A stretch of DNA of 64,000 nucleotides from Dryas octopetala (lineage: Eukaryota > Streptophyta > Magnoliopsida > Rosales > Rosaceae): NCBI GenBank assembly GCA_963921425.1, contig OY992837.1:14853896-14917895 (forward strand), given 5' to 3'. A model generated the notes under the pieces. That model ran no database searches. It worked only from the letters and a program-made list of their open reading frames with translations, and had not been told where the DNA came from. Position 1 is the first letter of the stretch, and each line of letters begins with the position of its first letter. The position numbers and the translations under genes are program-made. Positions 11,180-22,329 of the stretch are shown in pieces.

Positions 11180-11640
11180 TCAGGTGGCTGATTCAGCAGG
11201 GGAAAGGGTCTCTTCTTCAACAAATTCAGGTCTTGATAGCTTGATATTCATTAGATCCTCTGCCCAATCCTCCTCTTGAGCAGCCTCTTGCATTCTTGCC
11301 TCAGCTAAGCGCCAATCTTTGACGCAGATTAGAGCTTCTATAGTGTTCGGACTCAAGCTAGCCCTCTTCTCCGATACCACTCTACCACCTGCACTAAAAG
11401 CAGCTTCGGATGCAACAGTTGAAGCTGGAACAGTTAGCAAATCACGAGCCATGATGGAAAGCACAGGATATTGTGTATCATGTGATTTCCACCATCCCAA
11501 AACAGAAAATGCAGTTTCATCAACATCATCTAAAACCGGTGCATCAAGATAGTATTGCAAATCAGAAGTAGAACAAACAGAGGATTGCACCTTTGCCATT
11601 TTCAAGGCTCTCATAGCACTGTTTTGGGTGAGTAGACATC
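11180..11640 (-). pseudogene. hAT transposase C-terminal (dimerisation) domain remnant
   Basis: The minus-strand frame has the hAT C-terminal dimerisation signature: the LQYYLDAP region, then WWKSHDTQYPVLSIMARDLL, then VPASTVASEAAFSAGGRVVS, followed by LSPNTIEALICVKDW. It resembles the tail of RICESLEEPER-type transposases. The BED zinc finger and the catalytic core are absent from the rest of the element, which holds only repeats upstream. The apparent N-terminal extension (11640-11737) is low-complexity repeat sequence and not protein of this family. The stop at 11180 leaves an acidic tail. Confidence 0.85.
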
Positions 11641-11649
11641 CTAAAAAAA

Positions 11650-11840
11650 CTACCAACAAATAACCAGCAAATAACACTACCAGCAAAAAAATACCAGCAA
11701 ATAACACTATCAGCAAAAAAATACCAGCAAACTGCAAATAACACTACCAGCAAAAAAAAATACCAGCAAACTGCAAATAAACACCAGATCTTATCATAAA
11801 CACCAGATCTTATCATAAAAAAAATACCAGCAAACTGCAA
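11650..11840. repeat. Minisatellite of AATACCAGCAAA units
   Basis: Degenerate units of about 33 bp containing AATAACACTACCAGC and AAATACCAGCAAACTGC. A 21-bp block with ACCAGATCTTATCATAAA is repeated twice. It lies directly upstream (minus strand) of the transposase remnant. Confidence 0.75.
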
Positions 11841-12339
11841 ATAAACTGAAATTCAGCAAATTGCCATTTGCCACTCACACAGCACCAGCACCAGCACCAA
11901 CACAAGAGGCCAACTCCTACACAGGACAGCTTCACCACAAGCTATTAATCTTCACCACAGCTACACACACAACAAAAAAAAAACACAATTAGTGAAACAG
12001 TGATGAATTTTTTGCTGAAATCACAAAAATGACAAAGGGAGGCAAACTGGCAGGAAAATGACTTAACTGAAATCACAAAGGGAAAATGACTTACACTTAC
12101 ACAGTTACACGCAAAGGGAGGCAAACTGGCAGGGAGCTTGCGGCGGAGTCGCTGGTGCGAAGGTGGCGTTGCGGTGGTGCTCGGACTGTTTGAGCGATAG
12201 TGCTATCAACTATCCGATCGCAGTTCAGATCTCGATCTGATCATTAATTGATCGGATCGAGTCCGATTGATCGGAGTTTGGTGGGTTGGGCTTGCTTTCT
12301 GGAGAGAGGCTGGGTTGCTGGGTAGCCTGGGTTCGATCG

Positions 12340-12780
12340 GAGTTGGGGGTGGCGAGATGGTGAATCGGTGATGATGGTGATGATGGAGAGAGGCTGAGAC
12401 TGAGTGAACCCTAGGAGAGGCCGAGAGGGTCTGAGAGTCTGATGTTGAAGGGGTTAGGGTGGCAAGATGGTGAATCGGGGTTAGGGTGGCGAGATGGCGA
12501 GATGGCGAGATGGGGTTAGGGGTTAGGCCGAGAGGGTGGATGGCGAGATGGCGAGGTGGATGGCGAGATGGCGAGATGCATGGCGAGGTGGCGAGGTGGA
12601 TGGCGAGATGGCGAGGTGGCGAGATGGCGAGATGGCGAGGTGGCGAGATGGCGAGGTGGCGAGGTGGATGGCGAGATGGCGAGCGGAGGTGGCGAGATGG
12701 CGAGGTGGCGAGGTTGATGGCGAGATGGCGAGGTGGCGAGATGGCGAGAGTGATGATGGTGATGATGGTGATGATGGAGA
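12340..12780. repeat. GATGGCGAG minisatellite
   Basis: More than 25 head-to-tail units of GATGGCGAG and GTGGCGAG (8-9 bp) run from about 12486 to 12755. They are bracketed by looser copies (GGCGAGATGGTGAATCGG) and GATGATGGT repeats. Open frames cross the array on both strands in several phases, which is expected of a repeat and is not evidence of a gene. Confidence 0.85.
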
Positions 12781-13144
12781 GGCCGAGAGGGTTTGAGAAG
12801 TGAGAAGTTTGAGAGTGTGAAGTTTGGCGAGATCACAGATCACTGATGACTGATGTTGAGAGTGTGAAGGAGGCGGCGAATGTTGAGAGTTAGGGTTACA
12901 GTGAAAGTGTGAGACAATGAGAGTGTGAGACTTAGGTTTATATACTTATGACTTATCTTTAGGGTTTAATATTTTATTAGTTTAGGGTATTTTGGGGTTT
13001 GGGCTTAGGGGTTTGGATGGGGTTTGGTCCGTTTGGATGGGGATGGGGTTTGGATGGGGTTTGGATTTTTTAATTTTATTACATGTGTAATATATGCTTT
13101 ATTATATATTTTATTACATATGTTTTATAAACAAATGATGCAAT

Positions 13145-14100
13145 TGTGTTTTTAACGATCTGAACCGTTCAAATTTTAATTTCTCACTCAAAAATAATTC
13201 ATGCAAAAAATTAGCTCGATCGGAGATGTAAAAATGACGTAACGGTGGTCGAATTAATGAACGATCATTGTTTTTCTAATGATAATCGAATGGGTAGATG
13301 AATTCCGATTTTGCTGATTTTTTGTAAGGATGATCTTTGACTATGAATATAGAAAATGAACGGTTCAGATTGTTGAAATCACGTTGTGGTCTTCACAATT
13401 ATGAAAACAATAAGGTTTCAACGAGAAAGTTATTAGAATTATACTCTTCAACTCTTCAAGTGTATTTATATGTAGAAGCTCATATATCGATCGTGTTTTC
13501 AACGATCCGTACCGTTCAAGTTTTAGTTCCCCACTCAAAGACAATCCTTGCAAAAAGTTAGCTCAATCAGAGATGTAAAAATGACGTAACGGTGGTCGAA
13601 TTAATGAACGATCGTTGTTTTTCTAATGATAATCGAATGGGTAGATGAATTCCGATTTTGCTGATTTTTTGTAAGGATGATCTTTGACTATGAATATAGA
13701 AAATGAACGGTTCAGATTGTTGAAATCACGTTGTGGTCTTCACAATTATGAAAACAATAAGGTTTCAACGAGAAAGTTATTAGAATTATACTCTTCAACT
13801 CTTCAAATGTATTTATATGTAGAAGCTCATATATCGATCGTGTTTTCAACGATCCGAACCGTTCAAGTTTTAGTTCCCCACTCAAAGAGAATCCTTGCAA
13901 AAAATTAGCTCAATCAGAGATGTAAAAATGACGTAATGATGGTCGAATTAATTAACGATCATGGTTTTTTTAATGATAATCGAACGAGTAAATGAATTCT
14001 GATTCGACCGATTTTTTGTAAGGATGATATTTGACTATCAACATATAAAATGAACGGTTCAAATTGTTAAATTAATGAACAATCATGCCATCATGGTTTA
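13145..14100. repeat. 347-bp tandem repeat, about 2.7 copies, foldback type
   Basis: The period is 347 bp: the block starting TATGAATATAGAAAATGAAC at 13340 recurs at 13687. Each unit pairs AACGATCCGAACCGTTCAAG with an inverted relative (AATGAACGGTTCAGATTGTT), and CCTTGCAAAAAATTAGC with GATTTTTTGTAAGGATG. The same words occur in the MITEs at 20723-22120. The array therefore looks like tandem copies of a MITE-like foldback module inside the hAT element. Confidence 0.85.
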
Positions 14101-14377
14101 ATAACTTCAATTATAGTTGTATTATAAAAATTGTATATGCACATATACATTTATGTTTTATTATAGTTGTAAATTTGTAATGTTGTATATAATTTTAAAA
14201 GTTTATTATTTATGGTATTACATACTTACATAGTATAGTTTACACTATTACTATTTAGTATTTACTAACATTATAGAATTATATAATAACTTAATAAACA
14301 TATTAATAATTTATTATAATAAACAAACGAAAAACCTATTAAATATGTTATGATTCACCAATTAGACAAATAAACTA

Positions 14378-14420
14378 GTTAGCTCAGTTGGTTTGAGGTC
14401 TCAAGTTCGATTTAGAACAT
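14378..14420 (+). other. tRNA-like A and B box pair (short)
   Basis: TAGCTCAGTTGG is a perfect A box. AGTTCGATTTA about 13 bases later resembles a B box. The spacing is too short for a full tRNA, so this is at most a tRNA-derived remnant inside the hAT element. Confidence 0.25.
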
Positions 14421-14715
14421 AGCCAAAATCCTATATTTTTTTTATTGAAGATATTAAACGGGCTTTGGGCTTTGGGCTTCGGGCTTTGGGCTTTGGGCTT
14501 TGGGCTTCGGGCCGGGCTTTGGACCGGGCTTTGGGCGGGCTTTGAGCGGGCCTAAGCGGGCCGGGCTTCGGGCGGGCCGTGGGCTTCAAGGGGATGGCCC
14601 AAGCCCAACCCAAAAAATTTTCGGGCCGGGCCACATCGGGCTTCGGGCCCAATGGGCTGGGCGGGCTTCGGGTGGGCTTCGGGCCTTGGGCTATTTGGTG
14701 AGCCCTAACTACACC

Positions 14716-16640
14716 CAACAACTTTTCAAAAACTACCCTTATTAAATAAACCCAACTCAATATATTAGGCACCTATTTCTAATCTTTGTACTCAACAAAC
14801 CACACTCAAATCCTACACCATCACCGAACCCAACATTGAATCATGGATTTATGGGATTGGTTTTAAGTTTTTTGTTCAATAATTTGTGTTTGGGTTACAA
14901 TATATTGAATCTTAGGTGTTTCGCCGATGATTTGTACACATTGGGGTTGTTCTTGAACTTATTTTTTTCGCAAATTGTTTGGCACTAATGTGCCGTACAT
15001 CCTACTGGAGGTTCAGCAACTACTTACTGAATATGTAAAAGAAGGTTCCATTGGCATATACCTAACATCCCTTTTTTTTTAAAAAAATAATAATAAATTT
15101 GGGCGCATTCGGCAACCACCGACCAAACGTCCTCCTTTATGTTCGGTAGTGGGTTGAACGTGTAACATAATGTTCCATTGGTTGCTGCTGAACATCGTGT
15201 TCTATTGTGCCGAACACGACGCGATTCCAATTTTTAAAAATAAGAATTTTTTCTTTGTTTAAACTTGAAAGAATGATCAGCATGCATACTTCATATGATA
15301 TTTCCATACCACAATTTGAGTATCCATTTGTCGATATTACACTTGTTAATTGCATCAAAGAGGGATAATTTAGAGAGTATGTTTTAGTGAGCTTAGGGTT
15401 TCTGGTTAGAGAGTTGAGGGGAGAGATAATGTTGGTTTGGGTATAGAGATGGTGCTGGGTATATATTTAATTAAGTGAGTTTGTTTTTTTAATTAAATGA
15501 TAGGTCCTTATTGGTCCATTTGCATTAGGATATAATTGGAAACTGAAATTTCATAAAAGTGTTGGGGTTAGAAATAAATTAATTTGTTGAAGCTAAGTAG
15601 CAACACCCTTAGTCCCTCATATTGGCCATTATGGTTTATATAATGTACCTAGGACATTTTGGTTTAACTTGTTTACGTAATGTACCTATTAGCTGAGCAC
15701 AACCAACTTTGTATTTCCTCTCTCCCATATATCGCAAATGGGTTTGCAGGTTCACGTACGATCATTGATCGTTCTAGAACCGCTAAGTCTACCTTACATG
15801 CAATAGTACCTAAAATTACTATTGGCCAAATATAAAAGATCAATTGGCCATGCAGGCTCCCGTAATAATTATGACCCATCATTTTAGCCAATTTAACTCA
15901 TAACACAGAATTGTACAAGTCAAGTTTTTTTGTTATTAGGAAGGGCCCCGAAAAAATCGGACATGATAATTTTTCATCATCTAGCTCGAGCACAAATCAA
16001 ACGAACCAAAAGGATTCATATAAAAAAATCGGGGTGATGGGGCCCATATTGACTATCATGAGGTCTTTTCTTGTAGGTTTTTCCTTGATTCATTTTTCAT
16101 GAATTGCTGAAAAAAAAAAAAAGTTTATTGAAACTCAAGATCTAATAAATCAAATAATTCAAAATGCATCTTCATACCTGCATATAATAGAGTTTTCTCT
16201 TTTCAGAATCAATTAAGCTAAGCTTTGTATCATTGTTCCAGCCTCTATAGTTTACAATAAAGTTTCAGAATCCATAGATTTGCCAGATCCAAAATATATC
16301 GTTGATTTCCTTGGCCGTGTCTTTGTCTTTGTCTATTAGAATTCTATCTGCTTTATCATCTTTTATTTTCAATGTTGTTTTTATATAATTTTCTTTTATA
16401 TAATTATATTTATGGCACTTTACTGTCATTCGAAGCATGGGCTCTGCTGGCCAAAAAAAGAAGCATAGGCTATTAGGCTCAATGCCTCAATCCGTGGGTC
16501 TCCCTATATACAGCCATATTAGTATATTTCAAATAAGCTATATAATTTTTTAATTTTAATTATACTGTAACTTTTTCTATTTGTTATATAATAACAGTAC
16601 AATTTAAAAAAAAAAAGTTGAAACATTTGATTCTAAATCA
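14716..16640. other. Intergenic DNA
   Basis: AT-rich DNA with no supported gene. A loose inverted similarity around GTTCCATTGG (15045 and 15170) and short frames without family similarity were seen. Confidence 0.5.
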
Positions 16641-16650
16641 TAAGTCGTTA

Positions 16651-16694
<44 letters not shown>
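16651..16694. repeat. (ATT)n microsatellite
   Basis: Uninterrupted ATT repeat of about 44 bp. Confidence 0.95.
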
Positions 16695-16695
<1 letters not shown>

Positions 16696-18460
16696 AGTCT
16701 ATTAATAACCTTAAAAATTCAGAAGTTCTTCATATATAATTAAAATTAAAAAATTACCTATTTTTTCCTTTTGTACAAGGCCAATAAATTCTCAGAAACC
16801 GCCCTGCCTGTTGTAGAAGCTTATACTAAATTATACATCTTATTTTCAAATTACTAATAAGTGGATAATGTTAGTGTTAGAGTACGTATTTTGCATGTAT
16901 CACCCGTCATACTTAGGTCTCGTTTAATGCCTAAGATTTAATTGGATAGAATAAATAGTTAGATTTATGTGTATTCAAGTTAGAAATAAGGTAGGAAAAA
17001 GATGAATTAGCCATAAGAGAAAAATTATCCCCAACCCCACCATTTTTGTGGGAATTGAAAGGGATAAAATTCCCCTTATGATTAATCCGTATTTTCCATA
17101 TATATTTCATTCAAAGTTAGAAGTTTATAAATATAAACATTAATTCAATCATTTATCCTATTCAATCTAATCTTAGACATCAAACCAGGCTCTGGATGTT
17201 ACAAACGTTTCCACATTCAAGTTTCTTAGTGTTGACCTTTATTCGAACAAAAACATGCAACACCCACTCAGTTTTTAAGATATTTGGACTAAAGTGAATG
17301 TTTCAATCAAACAGGTCATTCTACAAATTTACAAAACATCCGAGAGGGCCAATCAGTTCTTAGATTTGGTACATTAATTAATGCAGATTCCGTGCCTTTA
17401 TCTATTTGTATATGTGAAAGCAAACTTGAGACAGCATTGGCCATTGGATGCCTTTCATCATAAAAGTTCCCCTAATAGTGGATTCTTCAATTAAAAGTTG
17501 TTCCACAATTTGATTCTGCTATCTTTTTAACACTTTTTTCCTTTGAAAATCTTAAACCCAAAATGTGAAAAGAATTAGCATTATCAAGCATTCAAACTTG
17601 AGACAGCATTGGATGCCTTTCATCATAAAAGTTCCCCTAATAGTGGATAGCAAAATAATGATCACATATTTGTCAAATAGTGAGCTACTAAAACTTCTTC
17701 CTTATTATATGGCTTTAAAAGTCAACCACAAAATTTGTAAATTCTGAACTCTATGCATTTTTTGCAATCTCTATAAAAAAAAATATATATATTTAATATA
17801 TTGTCATGTTGTGTAACCAATTTATTTCATATAATATAGGTGAACATTGAATTTATACCTGTGGGCTCTTGTAGAGTATATCATTAATAAGGTCCACTCA
17901 TGTTATAACTTATAACACATGAATTGGTTATACTATGTAATAATTCTATTAAGGGAGGTCCCTTATTCTTTTAAATATTTTTTTAATAATATAACAAAAA
18001 AATTATTTTTTCAAAAGTAAATTATTCTAAAGTTCATTTTATAGCATTTAATGATAAACAAACCAAACTAAAAAGTTGCAAAGATAAATAGGTTCACTTT
18101 GTACAAATAAAGCCCATGTTATGTTTTTTCCGTATTTTTTGCGCCGAGCGCTCGGTGGAGTTTTTTTATAAGAAGACAAAGCAAATTGTCTCTGTCAAAC
18201 AGTGACAATTAATAACAGTAGAACACATGTGTTTTTTGCAATTTAAATAGCTGCTGTCACACAGTGGCAATTGCCAAGCACTCAGTAACTTTCATGTCGC
18301 GCATTTCTCATTAAAGTGAACTAGACTAAGATTTCCTGAAACAAGTGGGCTGGGTTATCAGCCTAATTTATGAACTGGATTTAAAAAAAAATAACCATTG
18401 TTTTAATAAAATGAAAAAAATAATACATAGTACATTAAAATACAACAGATCCTGCAGTTG
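16695..18460. other. Intergenic DNA with repeat fragments
   Basis: No gene recognised. Near 16770-16808 the sequence ATTCTCAGAAACCGCCCTG resembles the right end of the hAT element at 8542-9135, but no matching left end was found. A direct duplication of about 60 bp (CATAAAAGTTCCCCTAATAG) lies at 17421-17483 and 17590-17650. CGCCGAGCGCTCGGTGGAG at 18141 repeats the word flanking the 9.5-kb minisatellite. Confidence 0.5.
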
Positions 18461-18462
18461 TT

Positions 18463-18556
18463 GGATAGCCGAGTTGGAAGGACCGTAAAATTACCCACAA
18501 TACACCCGAGTTCAATCCCCCCTCTCCCCTCCCCCCAACTGAAAGAAAAAAAAAAC
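18463..18556 (+). mobile_element. Candidate tRNA-derived SINE
   Basis: GGATAGCCGAGTTGG (A-box-like) is followed about 45 bases later by CGAGTTCAATCCC (B-box-like), then a C-rich spacer and an A-rich tail (18541-18555). The order and spacing fit a short tRNA-derived SINE or a processed tRNA relic. No target duplication was identified. Confidence 0.35.
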
Positions 18557-18560
18557 ACAA

Positions 18561-18946
18561 CACAGCCTAATATAGCAACGATAAACTATAAGCTAGTAAC
18601 ATTAAACTTAGGGTCAATTACAAAATACCTATATGAATTATAGTCACACTTACAAGTTAGTACATGAGGATTAAAACCCTACAATTAGATAAACGACAAT
18701 TAAAACCCTACACTAACTATCCCAATAAAGAGGCATGAGAGAATTCCTGAAATGAGACATTCATTTGTGAAAAAAACATATAACAATCGCATGATCAATA
18801 GACAGAGTAAAGTTCGGACAAAATTGCATTATTCCACCATTTCCAAACAAAATTAATTTTTACCAATAAACAATACAAAAAAAAAGAACATATAAAAAGT
18901 TTCCTCCAGTTGATGGAAAATTAAATATATCAAAAAGTAAAATTTA
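18561..18946. other. Intergenic DNA with a one-sided MITE end
   Basis: GGGTCAATTACAAAATACC at about 18609 resembles the terminal repeat of the Mutator-like MITE at 42870-43187, but no opposite end was found. The rest is AT-rich with nothing recognised. Confidence 0.4.
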
Positions 18947-19506
18947 TCATTGTTTGGCCCTCCGTTGAGTCCATGTCTCTCCATTTTTATCTCCATTACC
19001 CTCGTAAGCCTCATTCCATCCTTGAATTGATGAATTTGACACTAGGTCAATATTCTTAGCAGCAACTTGTTCTGGCTCACCATGAATGTAATACACAATA
19101 GCCACTCTGTTTTTGAGCCTGAATCCTACACATACGCAACACATCTTGATCTGTTAATTGGTTCCTAGACTTCATCTTGTGTCCTGTAATAATAGCATGG
19201 CTTCTCTTTGTACCCTAGCCATGTGGCATGTCCGTCCAACTCAAACAGAGACATGTAGTCTATGTCGTAACAATCTCCCCATGTAACTTTGCCACCACGA
19301 TAAGTGAGTACATTATTCACTTCGTATAGATTACCACCATGGTGTATCTCTAAGGTAAAATGAGATGGATCACCTGCATTGTGACCATAAATTTCCTTTA
19401 GTGCATTAAATAAGTAAATGATTTGCCACAAGAAGGTAAATGACGAAACATGATGTCCATGTAAACCATAAAATCTGAAGTCACATACATCAAGTAACAC
19501 AACCAT
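18947..19506 (-). pseudogene. Mutator-like (MULE) N-terminal PB1-like domain remnant
   Basis: The minus-strand frame 19506-19165 contains DPSHFTLEIHHGGNLYE, YRGGKVTWGDCYDIDYMSL and LFELDGHATWLGYKEKPCYYY. This is the arrangement of the PB1-like domain found at the N-terminus of plant MULE transposase-related proteins. A stop after YYRTQDEV separates it from a second frame (19144-18947) that reads like the end of the same domain (RVAIVYYIHGEPEQ). No zinc knuckle, catalytic domain or SWIM finger follows, so this is a broken fragment. Confidence 0.6.
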
Positions 19507-20011
19507 AAGATTAATTGAACAAGTTAATTACATGTTAAGAACACTTACATGATTCCATAATAAACAAGTACGTCTTCTCCTCTCTATAATCCTTAGTGCA
19601 ACTCAATATGGGGCTAAGAATATTTTGCAGGTTTTTGTGAGACAAAAGACTTGTCCTTATATAATGGTGTTGAGATTAGAGTCCTCCCATAAAGGTGTTT
19701 ACTTGTATCTTAAGTACCTCTAACCAAACACTTACAAGAATAAGAACTCTTTGTCCATGTTCAATTAGGATTTCAATTATCCTACTCCTTATTACTCGTC
19801 AAAACAGAATCATAATATGACAAGTAACACTCGTATTAATCCAATACAATTCTTTCTTGGACTGTAAGATATGATGAGTTGTTGAATCCTAATACAAGGT
19901 GATTAGTCCATAAAGAATTCTTACAGTCCATCCTATACCAAAACGTTTTTATACGACAATGATGTTCATCCTATTCCAAAATTTGTAGTTTCTGTACCCA
20001 AGAATTAAAGG
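19507..20011. other. Intergenic DNA
   Basis: AT-rich DNA upstream of the MULE remnant. No gene or repeat was recognised. Confidence 0.5.
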
Positions 20012-20020
20012 CTTCTATTT

Positions 20021-20257
20021 GAAAAATTATTGTATGTGATCGTAACACCACGTGGTATAATGACAAGATGTTACCAATCCACTTAAATTATAACACGTAG
20101 ATGATTTTAAGGGTTTTTTTTTTTCATGAATTTTAGGGTTTTTCTTAGATTTTAGGGTTTTTGAAATTAATTATTATACACGTATTATAATTTGAGTGGA
20201 TTGGTAACACCACGTCATTATGCCATGTGGTGTTACGGTCACATATAATAATTTCTT
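20021..20257. mobile_element. MITE, 237 bp, Mutator-like
   Basis: The arms are about 70 bp: TGATCGTAACACCACGTGG on the left and the inverted TGACCGTAACACCACATGG on the right, followed in both arms by TGTTACCAATCCACT. A perfect 9-bp duplication CTTCTATTT (20012-20020 and 20258-20266) flanks it, typical of Mutator-like elements. There is no coding capacity. A half copy lies at 9284-9372. Confidence 0.85.
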
Positions 20258-20266
20258 CTTCTATTT

Positions 20267-20722
20267 TATTGATGATTTCATAAACTATTAGAAAAATAAA
20301 AATAAAAAGAGAAATATCTTCTAAAATTTTATTAATAATAAAAAATCTCACGCTAAAAGGCTACAAGGTTAATATTTATGGAGTTTAGAAATCTTGGCCA
20401 ACAAGAATCCTAATTAAGATAAAAATCTAAATTAAAAATAGTATCTAAAACATTAATTTTTATTCTAATTGACTAAGGAAACAATAAAAGGTAATTCTTG
20501 TAAGGAAAGAAATCCAAAAATGCTAATAGGAAAGTTCAGGATCGACTCGGAAAGCTTAATTGGGGATCGATTCCCCTTTGAAAAGCTAATTAGTCTAGAA
20601 ACCAAACAGCTCGTTGGGTGATATATTCACCACAGAATATTTGTCGCCCTTGGGCTGCGATCTATCGTTCATCATGGATTCTTCGATTCCCAAGCTTTGG
20701 TGTGTGTGTGTATATATATATA
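20267..20722. other. Intergenic DNA
   Basis: No gene recognised. It ends in a (TG)n(TA)n microsatellite at 20701-20722 that abuts the first MITE of the cluster. Confidence 0.6.
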
Positions 20723-21114
20723 CCTCTTCCATTGAGGGTTTTCTCAAATAATTTTATTTAAGGGATTCCTCACAGGGCCAATTCCATATAGTATTTTAAC
20801 GATCCGAACCGTCTATTTTTCACGTCTATATTTATAGATCATCCTTGCAAAAAATTAGACAAATCAAAAACCATTACACTATGAAACTTTGATCAAGTAA
20901 ATAGACGAACAAAATATTTTCGATAAATACTTGAAATTGTGACAATTTAATCAACAATCAAATGGTTTCCGATTAACCTAATTTTTTGCAAGGATAATCC
21001 TTCAATGAAGTCTAAAAAAATAGACGATTTCGATTATAAAAATATAACGTGGAATGGACCTTAAAAAGAGATCCCTTAAAGAAGCTTATTTGAGGGATCC
21101 CTCAATGGAAAAGG
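20723..21114. mobile_element. MITE 1 of a cluster, about 390 bp
   Basis: The termini CCTCTTCCATTGAGGG and, inverted, CCTTTTCCATTGAGGG continue as long imperfect arms (CTCAAATAA, AAGGGAT). Inside are the paired words CCTTGCAAAAAATTAG and CTAATTTTTTGCAAGG. (TA)n tracts flank both sides. Confidence 0.8.
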
Positions 21115-21139
21115 CTTGTATATATATATATTTATAGCA

Positions 21140-21530
21140 GTGCTCTAAAGCTAACAAGTTAGCAAGTTAATACGAAGCTAACCATACTTTTGGGCCCACC
21201 ACATCACTAATCTCATAATCTGAACCATCAATTATTTAGGCCATATTTCAAAGATCATCATTGCAAAAAATCAACTAAATCGAAAATCATGTAGTCATCT
21301 AATTAAGATCAAATAAATAGACGATCAGTATTTTCGATAAAAACATAGAAATAGTTGTTATTATAATCAAATGGCTAAATGACTTCCGATTTTAGAGATT
21401 TTTTACATGAATGATCTTTGAAATAGGGCATAAAAAATAAACGGTTCAGATTTTGAAATTACATTATGCAGTGAGCCCAATAGGGTGGTTAGCTTTGTAT
21501 TAACTTACTAACCAGTTAGTTTTAGAGCAT
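21140..21530. mobile_element. MITE 2 of the cluster, about 390 bp
   Basis: The arms GTGCTCTAAAGCTAAC...AGCAAGTTAATACGAAGC and, inverted, ATGCTCTAAAACTAAC...AGTAAGTTAATACAAAGC enclose paired words such as AAAGATCATCATTGCAAAAA and TTTTTTACATGAATGATCTT. (TA)n tracts lie on both sides. No coding capacity. Confidence 0.85.
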
Positions 21531-21558
21531 TCTTGTATATATATATATATATATATAT

Positions 21559-21911
21559 CTAGAACTAACTAGCTAGTTAGTACGTTAATACAAAGCTAAT
21601 CACCCTGTTGGGCCTACCGCACAATGTAATCTCAAAATCCGAACAATTTATTTTTGAGACCCTACTACAAAGATCATCTCTGTACAAAATCTTCAACATC
21701 GGAAGTCATTTAGTTATTTGATTATAACAACTATTTATATGCTTTTATCGAAAGCATTGATTGTCTATTTTTCCGATTTAGTTGATTTTTTGCAATGATG
21801 ATCTTTGAAGTATAACCTAAATAATTGACGGTTCGGATTATGAGATTAGTTATGTGGTGGTCCCAAAAACATGGTTAGCTTCGTATTAACTTGCTAACCT
21901 TAGAGCACTCC
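21559..21911. mobile_element. MITE 3 of the cluster, inverted relative to MITE 2
   Basis: Same family as MITE 2 with the same arms in opposite order. It ends AACTTGCTAACCTTAGAGCA. It is separated from its neighbours by (TA)n tracts. Confidence 0.8.
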
Positions 21912-21931
21912 TCTATATATATATATATATA

Positions 21932-22120
21932 AGTGCTCTAAAACTAATTGGTTAGCAAGTTAATACAAAGTTAACCATACTTTTGGGACCACCACATAAC
22001 TAATCTCATAATCCGAACCGTCAATTATTTAGCTAGTGTATTACTATCAAAATCATTGCAAAAAATCAGGCAAATCGAAAATTATTTAGCTAGTGTATTA
22101 CTAGAAAATAACACTCTAGC
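21932..22120. mobile_element. MITE 4 of the cluster, truncated
   Basis: It begins with the same arm (GTGCTCTAAAACTAA, then TTAACCATACTTTTGGGACC) and internal word ATTGCAAAAAATCAGGCAAA, but the second half is missing. A short internal duplication, TTAGCTAGTGTATTACTA, lies at its end. Confidence 0.75.
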
Positions 22121-22329
22121 GTAGAGTGATCATTTATGTGTATATATATAACTATAACTCCACTTCAAAAATTTTGAAATTAAGTCCACGAAACTATCAT
22201 TTAATAAATTTATTCAAAGTCAATAACTTTTTTTAATATCACAAAACTTTCATGGACTATACGTAAATCTGAAAAGTAAAATGTGTGCACGCTAACCAAT
22301 CAAACTAAACACAGAAGTAGATTAATCCT

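Larger units (their letters stand above)
10505..14707 (-). mobile_element. Large hAT element, 4.2 kb, with transposase remnant
   Basis: A perfect 8-bp target duplication ACTACACC flanks it (10497-10504 and 14708-14715). The termini are TAGGGGTCGGCAATGGGCC and, inverted, TAGGGCTCACCAAATAGCCC. Both ends carry dense GGGCCGGGC/GGGCTT subterminal repeats (10510-10735 and 14455-14695), typical of a plant hAT group. The only coding remnant is a C-terminal dimerisation domain on the minus strand (11180-11640). The rest of the interior is three repeat arrays (11650-11840, 12340-12780, 13145-14100). It cannot be autonomous. The clean target duplication shows the two ends moved together. Confidence 0.92.

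Noticed and set aside
12486..12843. Overlapping long frames on both strands with Arg/Trp/Met and His/Ser/Pro repeats
   Set aside because: They follow from the GATGGCGAG minisatellite, whose units lack stops in several phases. There is no promoter, domain or splice context.
13337..13908. Two near-identical 74-codon frames, 347 bp apart
   Set aside because: They lie in the tandem foldback repeat and have no family similarity.
16765..16808. Full hAT element
   Set aside because: Only a right-end-like sequence is present. No left end or 8-bp duplication was found within a plausible distance.
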